The notes under the pieces were generated by a model. It was given only the letters and a program-made list of their open reading frames with translations, was not told the origin of the DNA and did not search any database. Below are positions 56,537 to 64,000 of a stretch of 64,000 bases of DNA, piece by piece. A program made the position numbers and the translations under genes. This DNA comes from VXNE01 sp963665455 (GTDB lineage: Bacteria; Pseudomonadota; Gammaproteobacteria; Pseudomonadales; Azotimanducaceae), in contig OY762279.1 in assembly GCA_963665455.1 (NCBI GenBank), forward strand, positions 1,364,001 through 1,428,000. Reading direction: 5' to 3'. Each line of letters starts with the position of its first letter. Positions within the stretch are counted from its first letter, which is position 1.

Positions 56537-57192
56537 CGAGTCCCACCCGCACGCGGGTTTGGGACCTGCCGATCCGCATCTGGCACTGGCTCTTCGGAGG
56601 CTGCGTGCTCTTCTCGCTCTACACGGGCCTTGCGGGGGACTTCTCCCTGATGGAGTGGCACCAGCGTTCGGGCTACACGATCATCGCCTTGTTGCTGTTT
56701 CGGGTCGGGTGGGGCGTCTGGGGCGGGCGCTACGTGCGCTTTCGGCATTACGTGACGACGCCCCGCGCCGTCCTCGCGCACTTCGCGCCGCGCCGGCGCG
56801 ACGCGACGCCGGGGCAATCCCGCGCGCACACCGCGCCGGGCGTCGCCCTGGTCGTGCTCCTGTTCCTGATGGTCGCGGTGCAGGCGACCACGGGGCTCTT
56901 CGCCACCGACGACATCTTCATGGAGGGTCCGCTACGGGGATACGTGGACGCGGGATTCGCCGATGCGATGAACGGGGGGCATCACCGTGCGTTCTGGCTG
57001 ATCATCGCGCTCGTCTCGACGCACCTGATCGCCCACGTCGTCTACGGGGCCATGCGCGACCCGACGCCGCTCGCCATGATCACGGGACGCAAGGCGGTGG
57101 ATCTGCCCGCCACCGAGGACCATCTGCTCCGGGCCGGGGCCACCGTGGCCGTGGCGGGCGGCCTTGTCTACATGGCGCTACGGCTACTGTAG
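56533..57192 (+). CDS. cytochrome b561-type membrane protein
   Basis: A 219-residue diheme b561 with about four helices. VWDLPIRIWHWLFGGCVLFS, EWHQRSGYTIIALLLFRVGW and STHLIAHVVYG supply the candidate heme-ligand His residues; RKAVDLPATEDHL is a typical tail of the family. It moves electrons between quinone and periplasmic acceptors. GTG 56533 overlaps the nhaD stop by 4 bp. Such genes often occur beside cytochrome c', which is convergent here. Confidence 0.9.
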   Translation: MTSPTRTRVWDLPIRIWHWLFGGCVLFSLYTGLAGDFSLMEWHQRSGYTIIALLLFRVGWGVWGGRYVRFRHYVTTPRAVLAHFAPRRRDATPGQSRAHTAPGVALVVLLFLMVAVQATTGLFATDDIFMEGPLRGYVDAGFADAMNGGHHRAFWLIIALVSTHLIAHVVYGAMRDPTPLAMITGRKAVDLPATEDHLLRAGATVAVAGGLVYMALRLL

Positions 57193-57253
57193 GCCGCCGC
57201 AAGCCTCCCGAGCCTTGCGCCGGCGAACTCGAACGACCGAAGGTCGCTCGCGC

Positions 57254-57682
57254 TCACTCAGCCCGGTAGTTGTCGTGGCAGCCCTTGCAGGCCTGGCCTA
57301 GCTGCATCGCGGCGGGCATGACCTCGCCCCCGGCGGCGACCACGTCGCTCAAGTTGCCGGCGGCGGCCTCGAATGCGCTGAGCCGCTCCGCGAAATCCTC
57401 GGCGTCTGCCCAGATGGCGGGGAGTGCGTCCCCGCCGTCCGATCCTTCGGGGAACAGGGTTCCGGCGATGCCGGACATGGCCTTGAGTGCGTCCGCGTGC
57501 GCTGCTAGGTGGGCAGCGTGCGCCACTTTCCCCCCTAGGATGTCGAACAGCGCCTGCGTGTGCCCACCGACCGCCGCCATGGTGTGCTTGCGGTACTCGG
57601 CGGCACCCTCGGACGCCGCGAGCGGCAGCGCCAGGATCGCAATCGTGGCGGTGCCCAGGAGTTGAGAACGGGAAATGCGCAT
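57254..57682 (-). CDS. cytochrome c' (class II)
   Basis: A 142-residue periplasmic protein. The signal peptide is MRISRSQLLGTATIAILALP and the mature part a four-helix bundle (EYRKHTMAAVGGHTQALFDI), with the heme-binding motif ACKGCHDNYRAE at the very C-terminus. The position of the CxxCH and the Pro/Lys-poor bundle fit class II cytochromes c', which bind NO or serve as electron carriers. ATG 57682 is preferred; ATG 57703 adds 7 residues. It converges with the cytochrome b561 gene. Confidence 0.93.
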   Translation of the reverse strand: MRISRSQLLGTATIAILALPLAASEGAAEYRKHTMAAVGGHTQALFDILGGKVAHAAHLAAHADALKAMSGIAGTLFPEGSDGGDALPAIWADAEDFAERLSAFEAAAGNLSDVVAAGGEVMPAAMQLGQACKGCHDNYRAE

Positions 57683-57761
57683 GGCTGTCTCCGTCAGCGG
57701 CAAAGCTCCATGAGACTACTTTAGCCCGTGCGCGGCAAGCGGTACGCGGCAACGGGGCGGG

Positions 57762-58064
57762 TTACTCGGCCTCCCGAGCCCCCTGCAGCCGCTGTAGCTC
57801 CTGCGCTCCGTGATCACGCTCGCGCCGCAGTTGCCGCTGCGCGATCCTGCCGCGAAGCAGGCTGACCGACGCCAGGGCGAAACCGGCCAGGAGGCCCACG
57901 CCGAGGGCGATGAAGAGCCAGACGAACACCGGCGCCTCCGGGGTCTCGTAGGCCAGTAGGCGGAGGCTTATGGGCGTGCCGTTGTCCATCACGAGGATCG
58001 CGGAGAGCGCAGCCAAGGCCCCGCCCGCGAGGAGCCAGAGAAACAGCTTGAGACGCTTGATCAG
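57762..58064 (-). CDS. lapA: LapA-family (DUF1049) inner-membrane protein
   Basis: A 100-residue protein with two transmembrane helices (LFLWLLAGGALAALSAILVM and VFVWLFIALGVGLLAGFALA) and a C-terminal coiled coil RIAQRQLRRERDHGAQELQR, as in LapA of the LPS-assembly LapAB pair. No ATG, GTG or TTG precedes the conserved start; the likely initiator is CTG at 58064, overlapping the ihfB stop (CTGA). The position after rpsA-ihfB is the usual one in gammaproteobacteria; lapB would follow but is not present here. Confidence 0.8.
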   Translation of the reverse strand: MIKRLKLFLWLLAGGALAALSAILVMDNGTPISLRLLAYETPEAPVFVWLFIALGVGLLAGFALASVSLLRGRIAQRQLRRERDHGAQELQRLQGAREAE

Positions 58065-58384
58065 GCGCCCCGGCCCTCGCCGGCCCCGGATCGTTCGGCG
58101 AGCAGGCTCTCGTTGACCCGGTAGCGCAGGTCCTTGCCGGGCTTGAAGTGCGGGACGAACTTGCCCGCGAGGCCCACGGTCTCGCCCGTGCGGGGATTGC
58201 GACCCATGCGCGGCGCGCGGTAGTGGAGCGAGAAGCTGCCGAAACCGCGGATCTCGATGCGGCCCCCCCGCGCGAGGGTGCGCGACATCTGCTCGATGAG
58301 CGTCTTCACGGACAACTCGACATCCCGGGTCGATAGCTGCGGCTGGCGGCGGGCGATGACCTCGATGAGTTCCGATTTCGTCAT
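58061..58384 (-). CDS. ihfB: integration host factor subunit beta
   Basis: A 107-residue DNA-bending protein of the HU/IHF family. MTKSELIEVIARRQPQLSTR and DVELSVKTLIEQMSRTLARG, then RIEIRGFGSFSLHYRAPRMG-RNPRTGE with the Pro that intercalates DNA and FKPGKDLRYRVN at the C-terminus. It pairs with IhfA in recombination, replication and transcription. It follows rpsA by 79 bp and its stop overlaps the CTG of lapA. Confidence 0.96.
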   Translation of the reverse strand: MTKSELIEVIARRQPQLSTRDVELSVKTLIEQMSRTLARGGRIEIRGFGSFSLHYRAPRMGRNPRTGETVGLAGKFVPHFKPGKDLRYRVNESLLAERSGAGEGRGA

Positions 58385-58463
58385 GGCTTGTGTCCGCCCG
58401 GCCGCCTCCCAAGGAACGGCATGACTTCGGTTCGGCGGTGGCATCCCCTACCGCCGTGACCCA

Positions 58464-60155
58464 TTACTCCCGCTCGGCGTTCTTGTCCATCTGACGCTTG
58501 ATGAGGTCCCCGAGGGTGGTCGGACCGCGGCGGCGGTCGGACTCCCGGTCGCGATGCTCGCGCAGGTTGGCGCGCTCCTCGTCCTGCTCCTTCGCCTTGA
58601 TCGAGAGGCCGAGCCGACGGTTCTTGCGGTCGATGTTGACGATCTTGACCGACACCTCGTCGCCGGCCTTGAGGACGTTACGCACGTCGTCGATCCGGTC
58701 CACGCTGATTTCGGACGCCTTGATGATGCCCTCGACCTCGGCGGCCAGGCGCACGACGGCCTCCCGTTGCTCGACCTCGATCACCTCGCCCGTGACGATG
58801 CTGCCGCTGACGTTCGCGGTGATGTAGTCGGTGAAGGCGTCCTCGTCGAGTTGCTTGATGCCGAGCGAGATGCGCTCGCGCTCCGCGTCGATGGCGAGGA
58901 TGACGGTTTCGATGTCCTCGCCCTTGCGATAGCGGCGCACCGCGGTTTCGCCGGGCTCGTTCCAGGAGATGTCCGACAGGTGTACCAAGCCGTCGATGCC
59001 GCCCTGCAGGCCGATGAAGATGCCGAAGTCCGTGATGGACTTGATGCGGCCCTCGATGCGTTGGCCGCGCCCGTAGGTGGCCGCGAACTCGTCCCACGGA
59101 TTGGGCCGGCACTGCTTGATGCCGAGCGAGATGCGGCGCCGCTCCTCGTTGATGTCGAGCACCATCACCTCGACCTGGTCGCCTACGGCGACCACCTTCG
59201 ACGGATGCACGTTCTTGTTCGTCCAGTCCATCTCCGAGACGTGTACCAGGCCCTCCACGCCCTCCTCGATTTCGGCGAAGCAGCCGTAGTCGGTGAGGTT
59301 CGTGACCACCGCGGGTACGCGGGTGCCTTCCGGATAGCGTCGGGTGAGATCGACCCACGGGTCGTCGCCGAGCTGCTTCATGCCGAGGGAGACGCGGTTC
59401 TTCTCGCGGTCGAACTTGAGGATCTTGATGTTCACCTCGTCGCCGACGGTGACCACCTCGCTCGGATGGCGGATGCGCCGCCACGCCATGTCGGTGATGT
59501 GCAGCAGGCCGTCCACGCCGCCGAGATCGACGAAGGCGCCGTAATCCGTGAGGTTCTTGACGATGCCCTTGAGTTCCTGGCCTTCCTGTAGCGAGGCGAG
59601 CAATTCCTCCCGCTCGGCGCTGTTCTCCTGTTCGAGAACGGCGCGCCGGGAGACCACGACGTTGTTGCGCTTCTGGTCGAGCTTGATGACCTTGAAGTCG
59701 AGGGGCTTGCCCTCGAGATGGGCGGTTTCGCGCAGGGGCCGCACATCCACCAGGGAGCCGGGCAGGAAGGCGCGGATGTCGTTGATGTCGACGGTGAAGC
59801 CGCCCTTCACGCGTCCGTTCATGATGCCCTGGACCACCTTGCCGTTGTCGAAGGCGTCCTCGAGCATTTGCCAGCACTCGGCGCGGCGGGCCTTCTCGCG
59901 GGAGAGGCGGGTGGCGCCCCAGCCATCGTCGACGGCCTCCATGGCGACCTTGACCTGGTCACCCACCTCCAGGGAGAACTCGCCCCGCTCGTTGATGAAC
60001 TGGGTGCGGGGGATGACCCCCTCGGACTTCAAACCCGCGTGGACGATCACGACCTCGTTGTCGATTTCCACCACGGTGCCGGTGACGATGGAACCCGGCG
60101 CCATCTCGATGGTGTCCAGGCTCTCTTCAAAAAGTTCGGTAAAGCTCTCCGCCAT
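58464..60155 (-). CDS. rpsA: 30S ribosomal protein S1
   Basis: A 563-residue protein with six S1 repeats, similar to the 557 residues of E. coli. The first repeat starts MAPGSIVTGTVVEIDNEVVI, with later ones such as LKGIVKNLTDYGAFVDLGGV, DGLLHITDMAWRRIRHPSEV and GIFIGLQGGIDGLVHLSDIS. S1 delivers mRNA to the ribosome. It stands in the conserved cmk-rpsA-ihfB order, 66 bp from cmk. The C-terminal RRGPTTLGDLIKRQMDKNAE is a typical tail. Confidence 0.97.
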   Translation of the reverse strand: MAESFTELFEESLDTIEMAPGSIVTGTVVEIDNEVVIVHAGLKSEGVIPRTQFINERGEFSLEVGDQVKVAMEAVDDGWGATRLSREKARRAECWQMLEDAFDNGKVVQGIMNGRVKGGFTVDINDIRAFLPGSLVDVRPLRETAHLEGKPLDFKVIKLDQKRNNVVVSRRAVLEQENSAEREELLASLQEGQELKGIVKNLTDYGAFVDLGGVDGLLHITDMAWRRIRHPSEVVTVGDEVNIKILKFDREKNRVSLGMKQLGDDPWVDLTRRYPEGTRVPAVVTNLTDYGCFAEIEEGVEGLVHVSEMDWTNKNVHPSKVVAVGDQVEVMVLDINEERRRISLGIKQCRPNPWDEFAATYGRGQRIEGRIKSITDFGIFIGLQGGIDGLVHLSDISWNEPGETAVRRYRKGEDIETVILAIDAERERISLGIKQLDEDAFTDYITANVSGSIVTGEVIEVEQREAVVRLAAEVEGIIKASEISVDRIDDVRNVLKAGDEVSVKIVNIDRKNRRLGLSIKAKEQDEERANLREHRDRESDRRRGPTTLGDLIKRQMDKNAERE

Positions 60156-60221
60156 GCTGCTCTTGTATTCCGTTTGCCGTTCTCTCCCGCCGAGCCGATG
60201 TGCCGTCCCGGACGGAAGTCC

Positions 60222-60974
60222 TCAGTGAATGTCCGCGCCGCCGCCCGGCCGCGCGCCTTGTCTCCCTAGCTCCCTCCCTTCGCCGGCGCGTCCCGCCTCC
60301 AGACCCCGTGCCTCGGCATGCTTCAGTACCTCGGCTACGACGGTCTCGATGGACATCCCCGTGGTGTCGATCAAGATCGCGTCCGGCGCGGGTTCGAGCG
60401 GTGAGACGGCGCGGTTTCGGTCGCGCTCGTCGCGTGCCCGAATGCTCGCGAAAAGGTCGGGCAGACTAACACTCGAACCCTTGTCCATCAACTGCTTATG
60501 GCGGCGGCGGGCGCGTTCGTCCGCGCTCGCGTCGAGAAAAATCTTGAGCTCCGCATCGCGGAAAACAACGGTGCCCATGTCCCGTCCGTCCGCGACCAGG
60601 CCGGGCGGGCGACGCATGCCCTGTTGCACGCCACGCAACGCCTGGCGCACCGGCGGGAGCTTCGCGACTTCGGAGGCGCCCACGCTGATGTGTTCCTCCC
60701 GGATCGCTCCGGTCACGTCGATGCCGTCCACGGTGATGGTCCCCGATGCCTGCACGATGCTTAACGTCGCGGCCATCGTTGCGAGTCGGTCGGCATCGTC
60801 GAGTGCGATGCCCCTGCCGAGTCCCGCCCACGCGACGATGCGATAGAGCGCGCCGCTGTCGAGCAGTTCCCACTGGAGGTGCTCGGCAACGCGGGCCGCG
60901 ACGGTGCCCTTGCCGGAACTGCTCGGGCCGTCGATGGTGATCACGGGCGCTGGGTCTTGGGGGGAATCAGCCAT
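60222..60974 (-). CDS. cmk: cytidylate kinase
   Basis: A 250-residue NMP kinase (usually about 230). The P-loop is TIDGPSSSGKGTVAARVAEH, with LLDSGALYRIVAWAGLGRGI, the substrate-site VADGRDMGTVVFRDAELKIF and DASADERARRRHKQLMDKG following. It makes CDP and dCDP. The C-terminal 25 residues (GLEAGRAGEGRELGRQGARP) are extra and low-complexity. Its ATG overlaps the tyrA stop by 8 bp, without aroA between them. Confidence 0.96.
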   Translation of the reverse strand: MADSPQDPAPVITIDGPSSSGKGTVAARVAEHLQWELLDSGALYRIVAWAGLGRGIALDDADRLATMAATLSIVQASGTITVDGIDVTGAIREEHISVGASEVAKLPPVRQALRGVQQGMRRPPGLVADGRDMGTVVFRDAELKIFLDASADERARRRHKQLMDKGSSVSLPDLFASIRARDERDRNRAVSPLEPAPDAILIDTTGMSIETVVAEVLKHAEARGLEAGRAGEGRELGRQGARPGGGADIH

Positions 60975-61779
60975 CCAGCCTCCGGCGCCGGTCCCGGGCG
61001 GCCGTCAGGCGCCGGGCCAGGGCCTCCTTGTCCGGCTCGATCGCGAGCCGCGCCGCGAGCTTCTCGGCCCAGGCGAGCACGGCGGCGCGGTTCTCGTGCA
61101 GGATGTCGCTCCAGATGGCCGGGTCGGCGCCGGCGATGCGGCTGAAATCCCGAAAACCGCCCCCCACCGTGGCGCGCAGCGTGTCGTCGTCCACGTCCGC
61201 GAGCACCTCCATCAATGCGAACGCCACGAGATGCGGCAGGTGGCTGGTGGCGGCGAGGATGCGGTCGTGGGCGTCGGGTGCCTGTTCGGTGACGACCGCG
61301 CCGAGCGTGCGCCACCAGCCCGCGACCCGCTCGGTGACCCGGCGGTCCGTTTCCGACACGGCCGTGACGATCACCGAGCGGCCTTCGAACAGATCCGCGC
61401 GGGCGGCGGTCGGTCCGCTCTTCTCCGAACCCACGACGGGATGACACGGCACATAGCGCGACGGCAAGCGGCGTCTTTGCCGCAGGGTCTCGACCACGGG
61501 GGACTTCACGCTGCCCACGTCGAACAACACCGCCTCGGGATGCCGCGCCGCCATCGTCTCGATGATGGCCGCGATCGTGCTCGCGGGGGTTGCGACGCAC
61601 ACGGCATCGGGCGTCGTGGACGACGCTTCGCCGTCGACCACACCGTGGGCTCGTGCCGCGGCGAGGGCGTCCTGATCGACGTCGATGCCCTCGATGCGGT
61701 CGAAAAGGCCGCCGCGCCGCGCCGCCAATGCGAAGGATCCGCCGATCAGCCCCGTGCCGACCAGCAGCAGGACGCTCAC
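60967..61779 (-). CDS. tyrA: prephenate dehydrogenase
   Basis: A 270-residue NAD(P)-dependent dehydrogenase for tyrosine synthesis. It shows LLLVGTGLIGGSFALAARRG, FDVGSVKSPVVETLRQRR, RYVPCHPVVGSEKSGPTAAR with the catalytic His and TSHLPHLVAFALMEVLADVD. It lacks both a chorismate mutase and an AroA domain. GTG 61779 overlaps the hisC stop. In related genomes tyrA is followed by or fused to aroA, but here cmk comes next. Confidence 0.95.
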   Translation of the reverse strand: MSVLLLVGTGLIGGSFALAARRGGLFDRIEGIDVDQDALAAARAHGVVDGEASSTTPDAVCVATPASTIAAIIETMAARHPEAVLFDVGSVKSPVVETLRQRRRLPSRYVPCHPVVGSEKSGPTAARADLFEGRSVIVTAVSETDRRVTERVAGWWRTLGAVVTEQAPDAHDRILAATSHLPHLVAFALMEVLADVDDDTLRATVGGGFRDFSRIAGADPAIWSDILHENRAAVLAWAEKLAARLAIEPDKEALARRLTAARDRRRRLDG

Positions 61780-62867
61780 AGCACGTCGCGCAAGGCCCGC
61801 AGGAACCGCGCGTTTTCTTCTGGAAGGCCGATGGAGGCGCGTAGATGGTGCGGCATCCCGTAGTTGCCGACCGGCCGGACGATGACGCCCCTGTGGAGCA
61901 ACGCTTCGTAGACGGGCATGGCTTCCCGCCCGCAGTCGAAGGTCACGAAGTTGCCGAGGGAGGGAATCTGGTCCACGCCGAGGGCGTCGAGGCCCGCCGT
62001 CAACTGTTGCATGCCCGTATCGTTCAGGGCTTTGCTGGTACGGACGAACTCCGCGTCGGCCAAGGCCACCTCGGCCGCCGCCAAGGCCATGCTCGACGTG
62101 TTGAAGGGTTGGCGGATGCGGTTCATCAAGTCGGCGAAGCTGGGCGTCGAGACTCCGTACCCGATGCGCAGCCCGGCGAGGCCGTGGATCTTGGAGAACG
62201 TCCGCGTCACGATCAGGTTCGGGTATTGCGCCACCAGCCGGACACCGTCGGGATAGGCGGGCTCGGAGACGTACTCGTGATACGCCTCGTCGAGCACCAC
62301 CCAGACGGACGGTGGCACGGCGTCGAGGAAGGCCGTGAGTTCCGCCTCGCTCACCCAGGTTCCCGTGGGATTGTTGGGATTGGCAATGAAGATGACGCGG
62401 GTGGCGGCGGTGACGGCATCGCGCATGGCGTCGAGGTCGTGCCCCCAGTCCCGCGACGGGACCGTGACCAGCGTGCCCTGCGCGGCGCTCACTGCTAGGG
62501 GATAGACCACGAACGCATGCGCGTCGACGACTCCTTCGGTGCCCGGGGAGATGGCGACCCGGGCCGCGAGTTCCAGCACGTCGTTGGAGCCGTTGCCCAG
62601 GGTGATCTGCTCCGGGGCCACGGACAAGTGTTGGGACAGTGCCTGCTTCAGGCGATAGCCACTGCCGTCCGGATAGCGCGACAGTTCGGTCGCCGCCCGT
62701 TCCATGGCGGCATGCACGGCCGGCCCCGGCCCGCGCGGATTCTCGTTGCTCGCGAGTTTGACGATATCGCCGATGCCGAGTTCCCGGGCCAGCTCCTCGA
62801 TGGGCTTGCCGGGTTGATAGGGCGTCAGTTCGGCGACGCGGGCGTTGATGTTGGCGGCATCCGCCAC
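61776..62867 (-). CDS. hisC: histidinol-phosphate/aromatic aminotransferase
   Basis: A 363-residue class I/II PLP aminotransferase. It shows VKLASNENPRGPGPAVHAAM, ITLGNGSNDVLELAARVAIS, FIANPNNPTGTWVSEAELTA, WVVLDEAYHEYV and RTFSKIHGLAGLRIGYGVST with the Schiff-base Lys. In this cluster the enzyme probably transaminates both histidinol phosphate and prephenate or phenylpyruvate. GTG 62867 lies 2 bp after the pheA stop. Confidence 0.95.
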   Translation of the reverse strand: MADAANINARVAELTPYQPGKPIEELARELGIGDIVKLASNENPRGPGPAVHAAMERAATELSRYPDGSGYRLKQALSQHLSVAPEQITLGNGSNDVLELAARVAISPGTEGVVDAHAFVVYPLAVSAAQGTLVTVPSRDWGHDLDAMRDAVTAATRVIFIANPNNPTGTWVSEAELTAFLDAVPPSVWVVLDEAYHEYVSEPAYPDGVRLVAQYPNLIVTRTFSKIHGLAGLRIGYGVSTPSFADLMNRIRQPFNTSSMALAAAEVALADAEFVRTSKALNDTGMQQLTAGLDALGVDQIPSLGNFVTFDCGREAMPVYEALLHRGVIVRPVGNYGMPHHLRASIGLPEENARFLRALRDVL

Positions 62868-62869
62868 GG

Positions 62870-63967
62870 TCAAACGACGGCCCTGGGATAGGAGCCGAGC
62901 GAGCGCACCTCGACGGAGACCTGGCGGATTTCCTGGAGCACGGCCTCGATCTCGGATTGCGACTCGTGGCCGTCGAAGTCGATGAAGAACACGTAGTTCC
63001 ATGTACCCGCGCGGGAGGGGCGGGTTTCGATGCGCGTCAGGTCGATGCCGTGGCGGTGGAAGGGCTCCAGTACCCCGTAAAGCGCGCCGGGCTCGTTGCG
63101 GGTGGAGACGAGGATGGACGTCTTGTCGTGCCCGCTCGGCCCGACCTCCTGATCGCCGAGCACGAGGAAACGCGTCTTGTTGTCGGGCTCGTCCTCGATC
63201 TGCGTCGCCAGAATGCGCAGTCCGTAGCGCTCCGCGGCCATCTCTCCCGCGATGGCCCCCGCGCCGTCCGTCCGGGCCGCGACGCGGGCGGCCTCGGCAT
63301 TGCTCGCGAGTGGCGTGCGCGACACCCCGGGATAGTGGCTGTCGAGCCACCGCCGGCATTGGGCCAACGACTGCTCATGCGAGTAGATCTCCGTGATCGA
63401 GTCGCTCGCGCCCTTGGACATAAAGGCGTGGTGGATGGGCAACTCGATTTCGCCACAGATGCTGAGCTGGGACGTCATGAAGCAGTCGAGGGTGTGGTTG
63501 ACCATCCCCTCGGTGCTGTTCTCCACCGGGACGACCCCGCAGTGGGCCGCGCCGGACTCCACCTCCCGGAACACCTCGTCGATGGCGGCGTGGGAGCGGC
63601 GCGTGGTGAAGTGGCCGAAGTGCTTGATCACCGCCGCCTCGGTGTAGGTGCCGGCGGGGCCGAGATACGCGACGGTGAGGGGTTGCTCCAGGGACAGGCA
63701 GCACGAAATGATCTCGCGAAACAGCCGTGCCAGATCCGCGTCGGCCAGCGGACCCGTGTTGTCCGCCTGGACGCGCTTCAGGATCTGCGCCTCGCGCTCG
63801 GGGCGGTAGAACACCGGGGCCTCGTCGCCGGGCTCGGCCACCTTGATCTCGGCCACCTGCTTGGCGCAGGCGGCGCGCTCGTTCAGGAGCCGCACGAGGT
63901 CGCGGTCGATCGCGTCGATGCGTTCGCGTACCGGGCCGAGCTTGTCGGGCGTGTCTTGGGTCACCAT
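62870..63967 (-). CDS. pheA: bifunctional chorismate mutase/prephenate dehydratase
   Basis: A 365-residue P-protein for phenylalanine synthesis. The chorismate mutase domain is at about 1-90 (LGPVRERIDAIDRDLVRLLN), the prephenate dehydratase domain at about 95-275 (VAYLGPAGTYTEAAVIKHFG and DNKTRFLVLG, containing the TRF motif), and the ACT regulatory domain (KTSILVSTRNEPGALYGVLE, THIETRPSRAG-like LTRIETRPSRAGTWNYVFFI) at about 275-360. ATG 63967 is complete. Feedback inhibition by phenylalanine through the ACT domain is expected. It heads the visible part of the cluster. Confidence 0.96.
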   Translation of the reverse strand: MVTQDTPDKLGPVRERIDAIDRDLVRLLNERAACAKQVAEIKVAEPGDEAPVFYRPEREAQILKRVQADNTGPLADADLARLFREIISCCLSLEQPLTVAYLGPAGTYTEAAVIKHFGHFTTRRSHAAIDEVFREVESGAAHCGVVPVENSTEGMVNHTLDCFMTSQLSICGEIELPIHHAFMSKGASDSITEIYSHEQSLAQCRRWLDSHYPGVSRTPLASNAEAARVAARTDGAGAIAGEMAAERYGLRILATQIEDEPDNKTRFLVLGDQEVGPSGHDKTSILVSTRNEPGALYGVLEPFHRHGIDLTRIETRPSRAGTWNYVFFIDFDGHESQSEIEAVLQEIRQVSVEVRSLGSYPRAVV

Positions 63968-63974
63968 GCCTCCG

Positions 63975-64000
63975 TCACCCGGCGGTCTTTTCGAACGCGG
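63975..64000 (-). CDS. possible 3' end of the gene upstream of pheA
   Basis: The last 26 bases, read on the minus strand, give AFEKTAG and a TGA 7 bp before the pheA ATG. A gene such as serC is expected here in gammaproteobacteria, but eight codons are too few to identify it. Confidence 0.25.

Noticed and set aside
57229..57250. Small hairpin between the convergent cytochrome b561 and cytochrome c' genes
   Set aside because: Only 5 perfectly paired bases and no U-run; not a convincing terminator.

Overview
The window looks like chromosomal DNA of a high-GC gammaproteobacterium. The strongest evidence is the block at 57.8-64.0 kb, pheA-hisC-tyrA-cmk-rpsA-ihfB-lapA, which is the gammaproteobacterial order of this conserved cluster, although aroA is missing between tyrA and cmk. 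The many genes for CoA thioesters, dioxygenases, a Baeyer-Villiger monooxygenase and a large TonB-dependent receptor suggest an aerobic heterotroph, perhaps marine or host-associated (inference). No tRNA, rRNA, CRISPR array or prophage was recognised.

Layout. 0-5 kb: a CaiB/BaiF CoA-transferase (cut by the window edge), an enoyl-CoA hydratase-like gene and a TonB-dependent receptor with a readable promoter. 5-6.3 kb: hisI-hisG. 6.4-17.9 kb: an orphan ribbon-helix-helix protein, a carboxymuconolactone decarboxylase-like protein, a VOC protein with a zinc-binding GFA-like protein, a three-gene run (double DsbA-like protein, PiT-like membrane protein, acyl-CoA dehydrogenase), a GPH-type transporter, two divergent PhyH dioxygenases, an Rpn remnant and a type-B carboxylesterase. 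18-21.7 kb: a four-gene operon with an ECF sigma factor, a membrane protein with one dockerin-like EF-hand, a secreted cohesin-like protein and a VIT/vWA lipoprotein; its last three genes overlap by 4 bp each. I judge this the best candidate for an undescribed system. 21.8-26.6 kb: a peptide-type solute-binding protein, an AbiEii-like nucleotidyltransferase paired with an unknown gene, VapBC with an operator-like inverted repeat, a DUF4386 fragment, and a 159-bp MITE ending in CTAG.

26.6-31.5 kb is a minus-strand operon: a periplasmic protein, two overlapping acyl-CoA dehydrogenases, a serine beta-lactamase-like esterase and an NAD(P)-binding reductase. 31.5-39.6 kb holds a DUF1330 protein, an AAA ATPase/PD-(D/E)XK protein, a class III aminotransferase with an esterase, an SDR, a Baeyer-Villiger monooxygenase and an uncharacterised exported protein. 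39.5-47.1 kb is rich in toxin-antitoxin-like genes (double-HTH Xre plus small partner, a frameshifted antitoxin-like gene, HicAB, RES/Xre). It encloses the two subunits of a 3-methylcrotonyl-CoA carboxylase-like enzyme and a perfect AT-rich 22-bp palindrome.

47-57.7 kb carries a DUF523/DUF1722 protein, an SMP-30 lactonase-like protein, an orphan oxidase subunit III followed by a copper P-type ATPase and a copper-chaperone-like protein, a hydrolase overlapping a WecA/MraY-like glycosyl-1-phosphate transferase, a ComEA-like helix-hairpin-helix protein, and NhaD with cytochrome b561 and cytochrome c'. Gene density is very high, with frequent 4-8 bp overlaps and GTG starts. The only gene-free stretch longer than 300 bp is 41141-41549.
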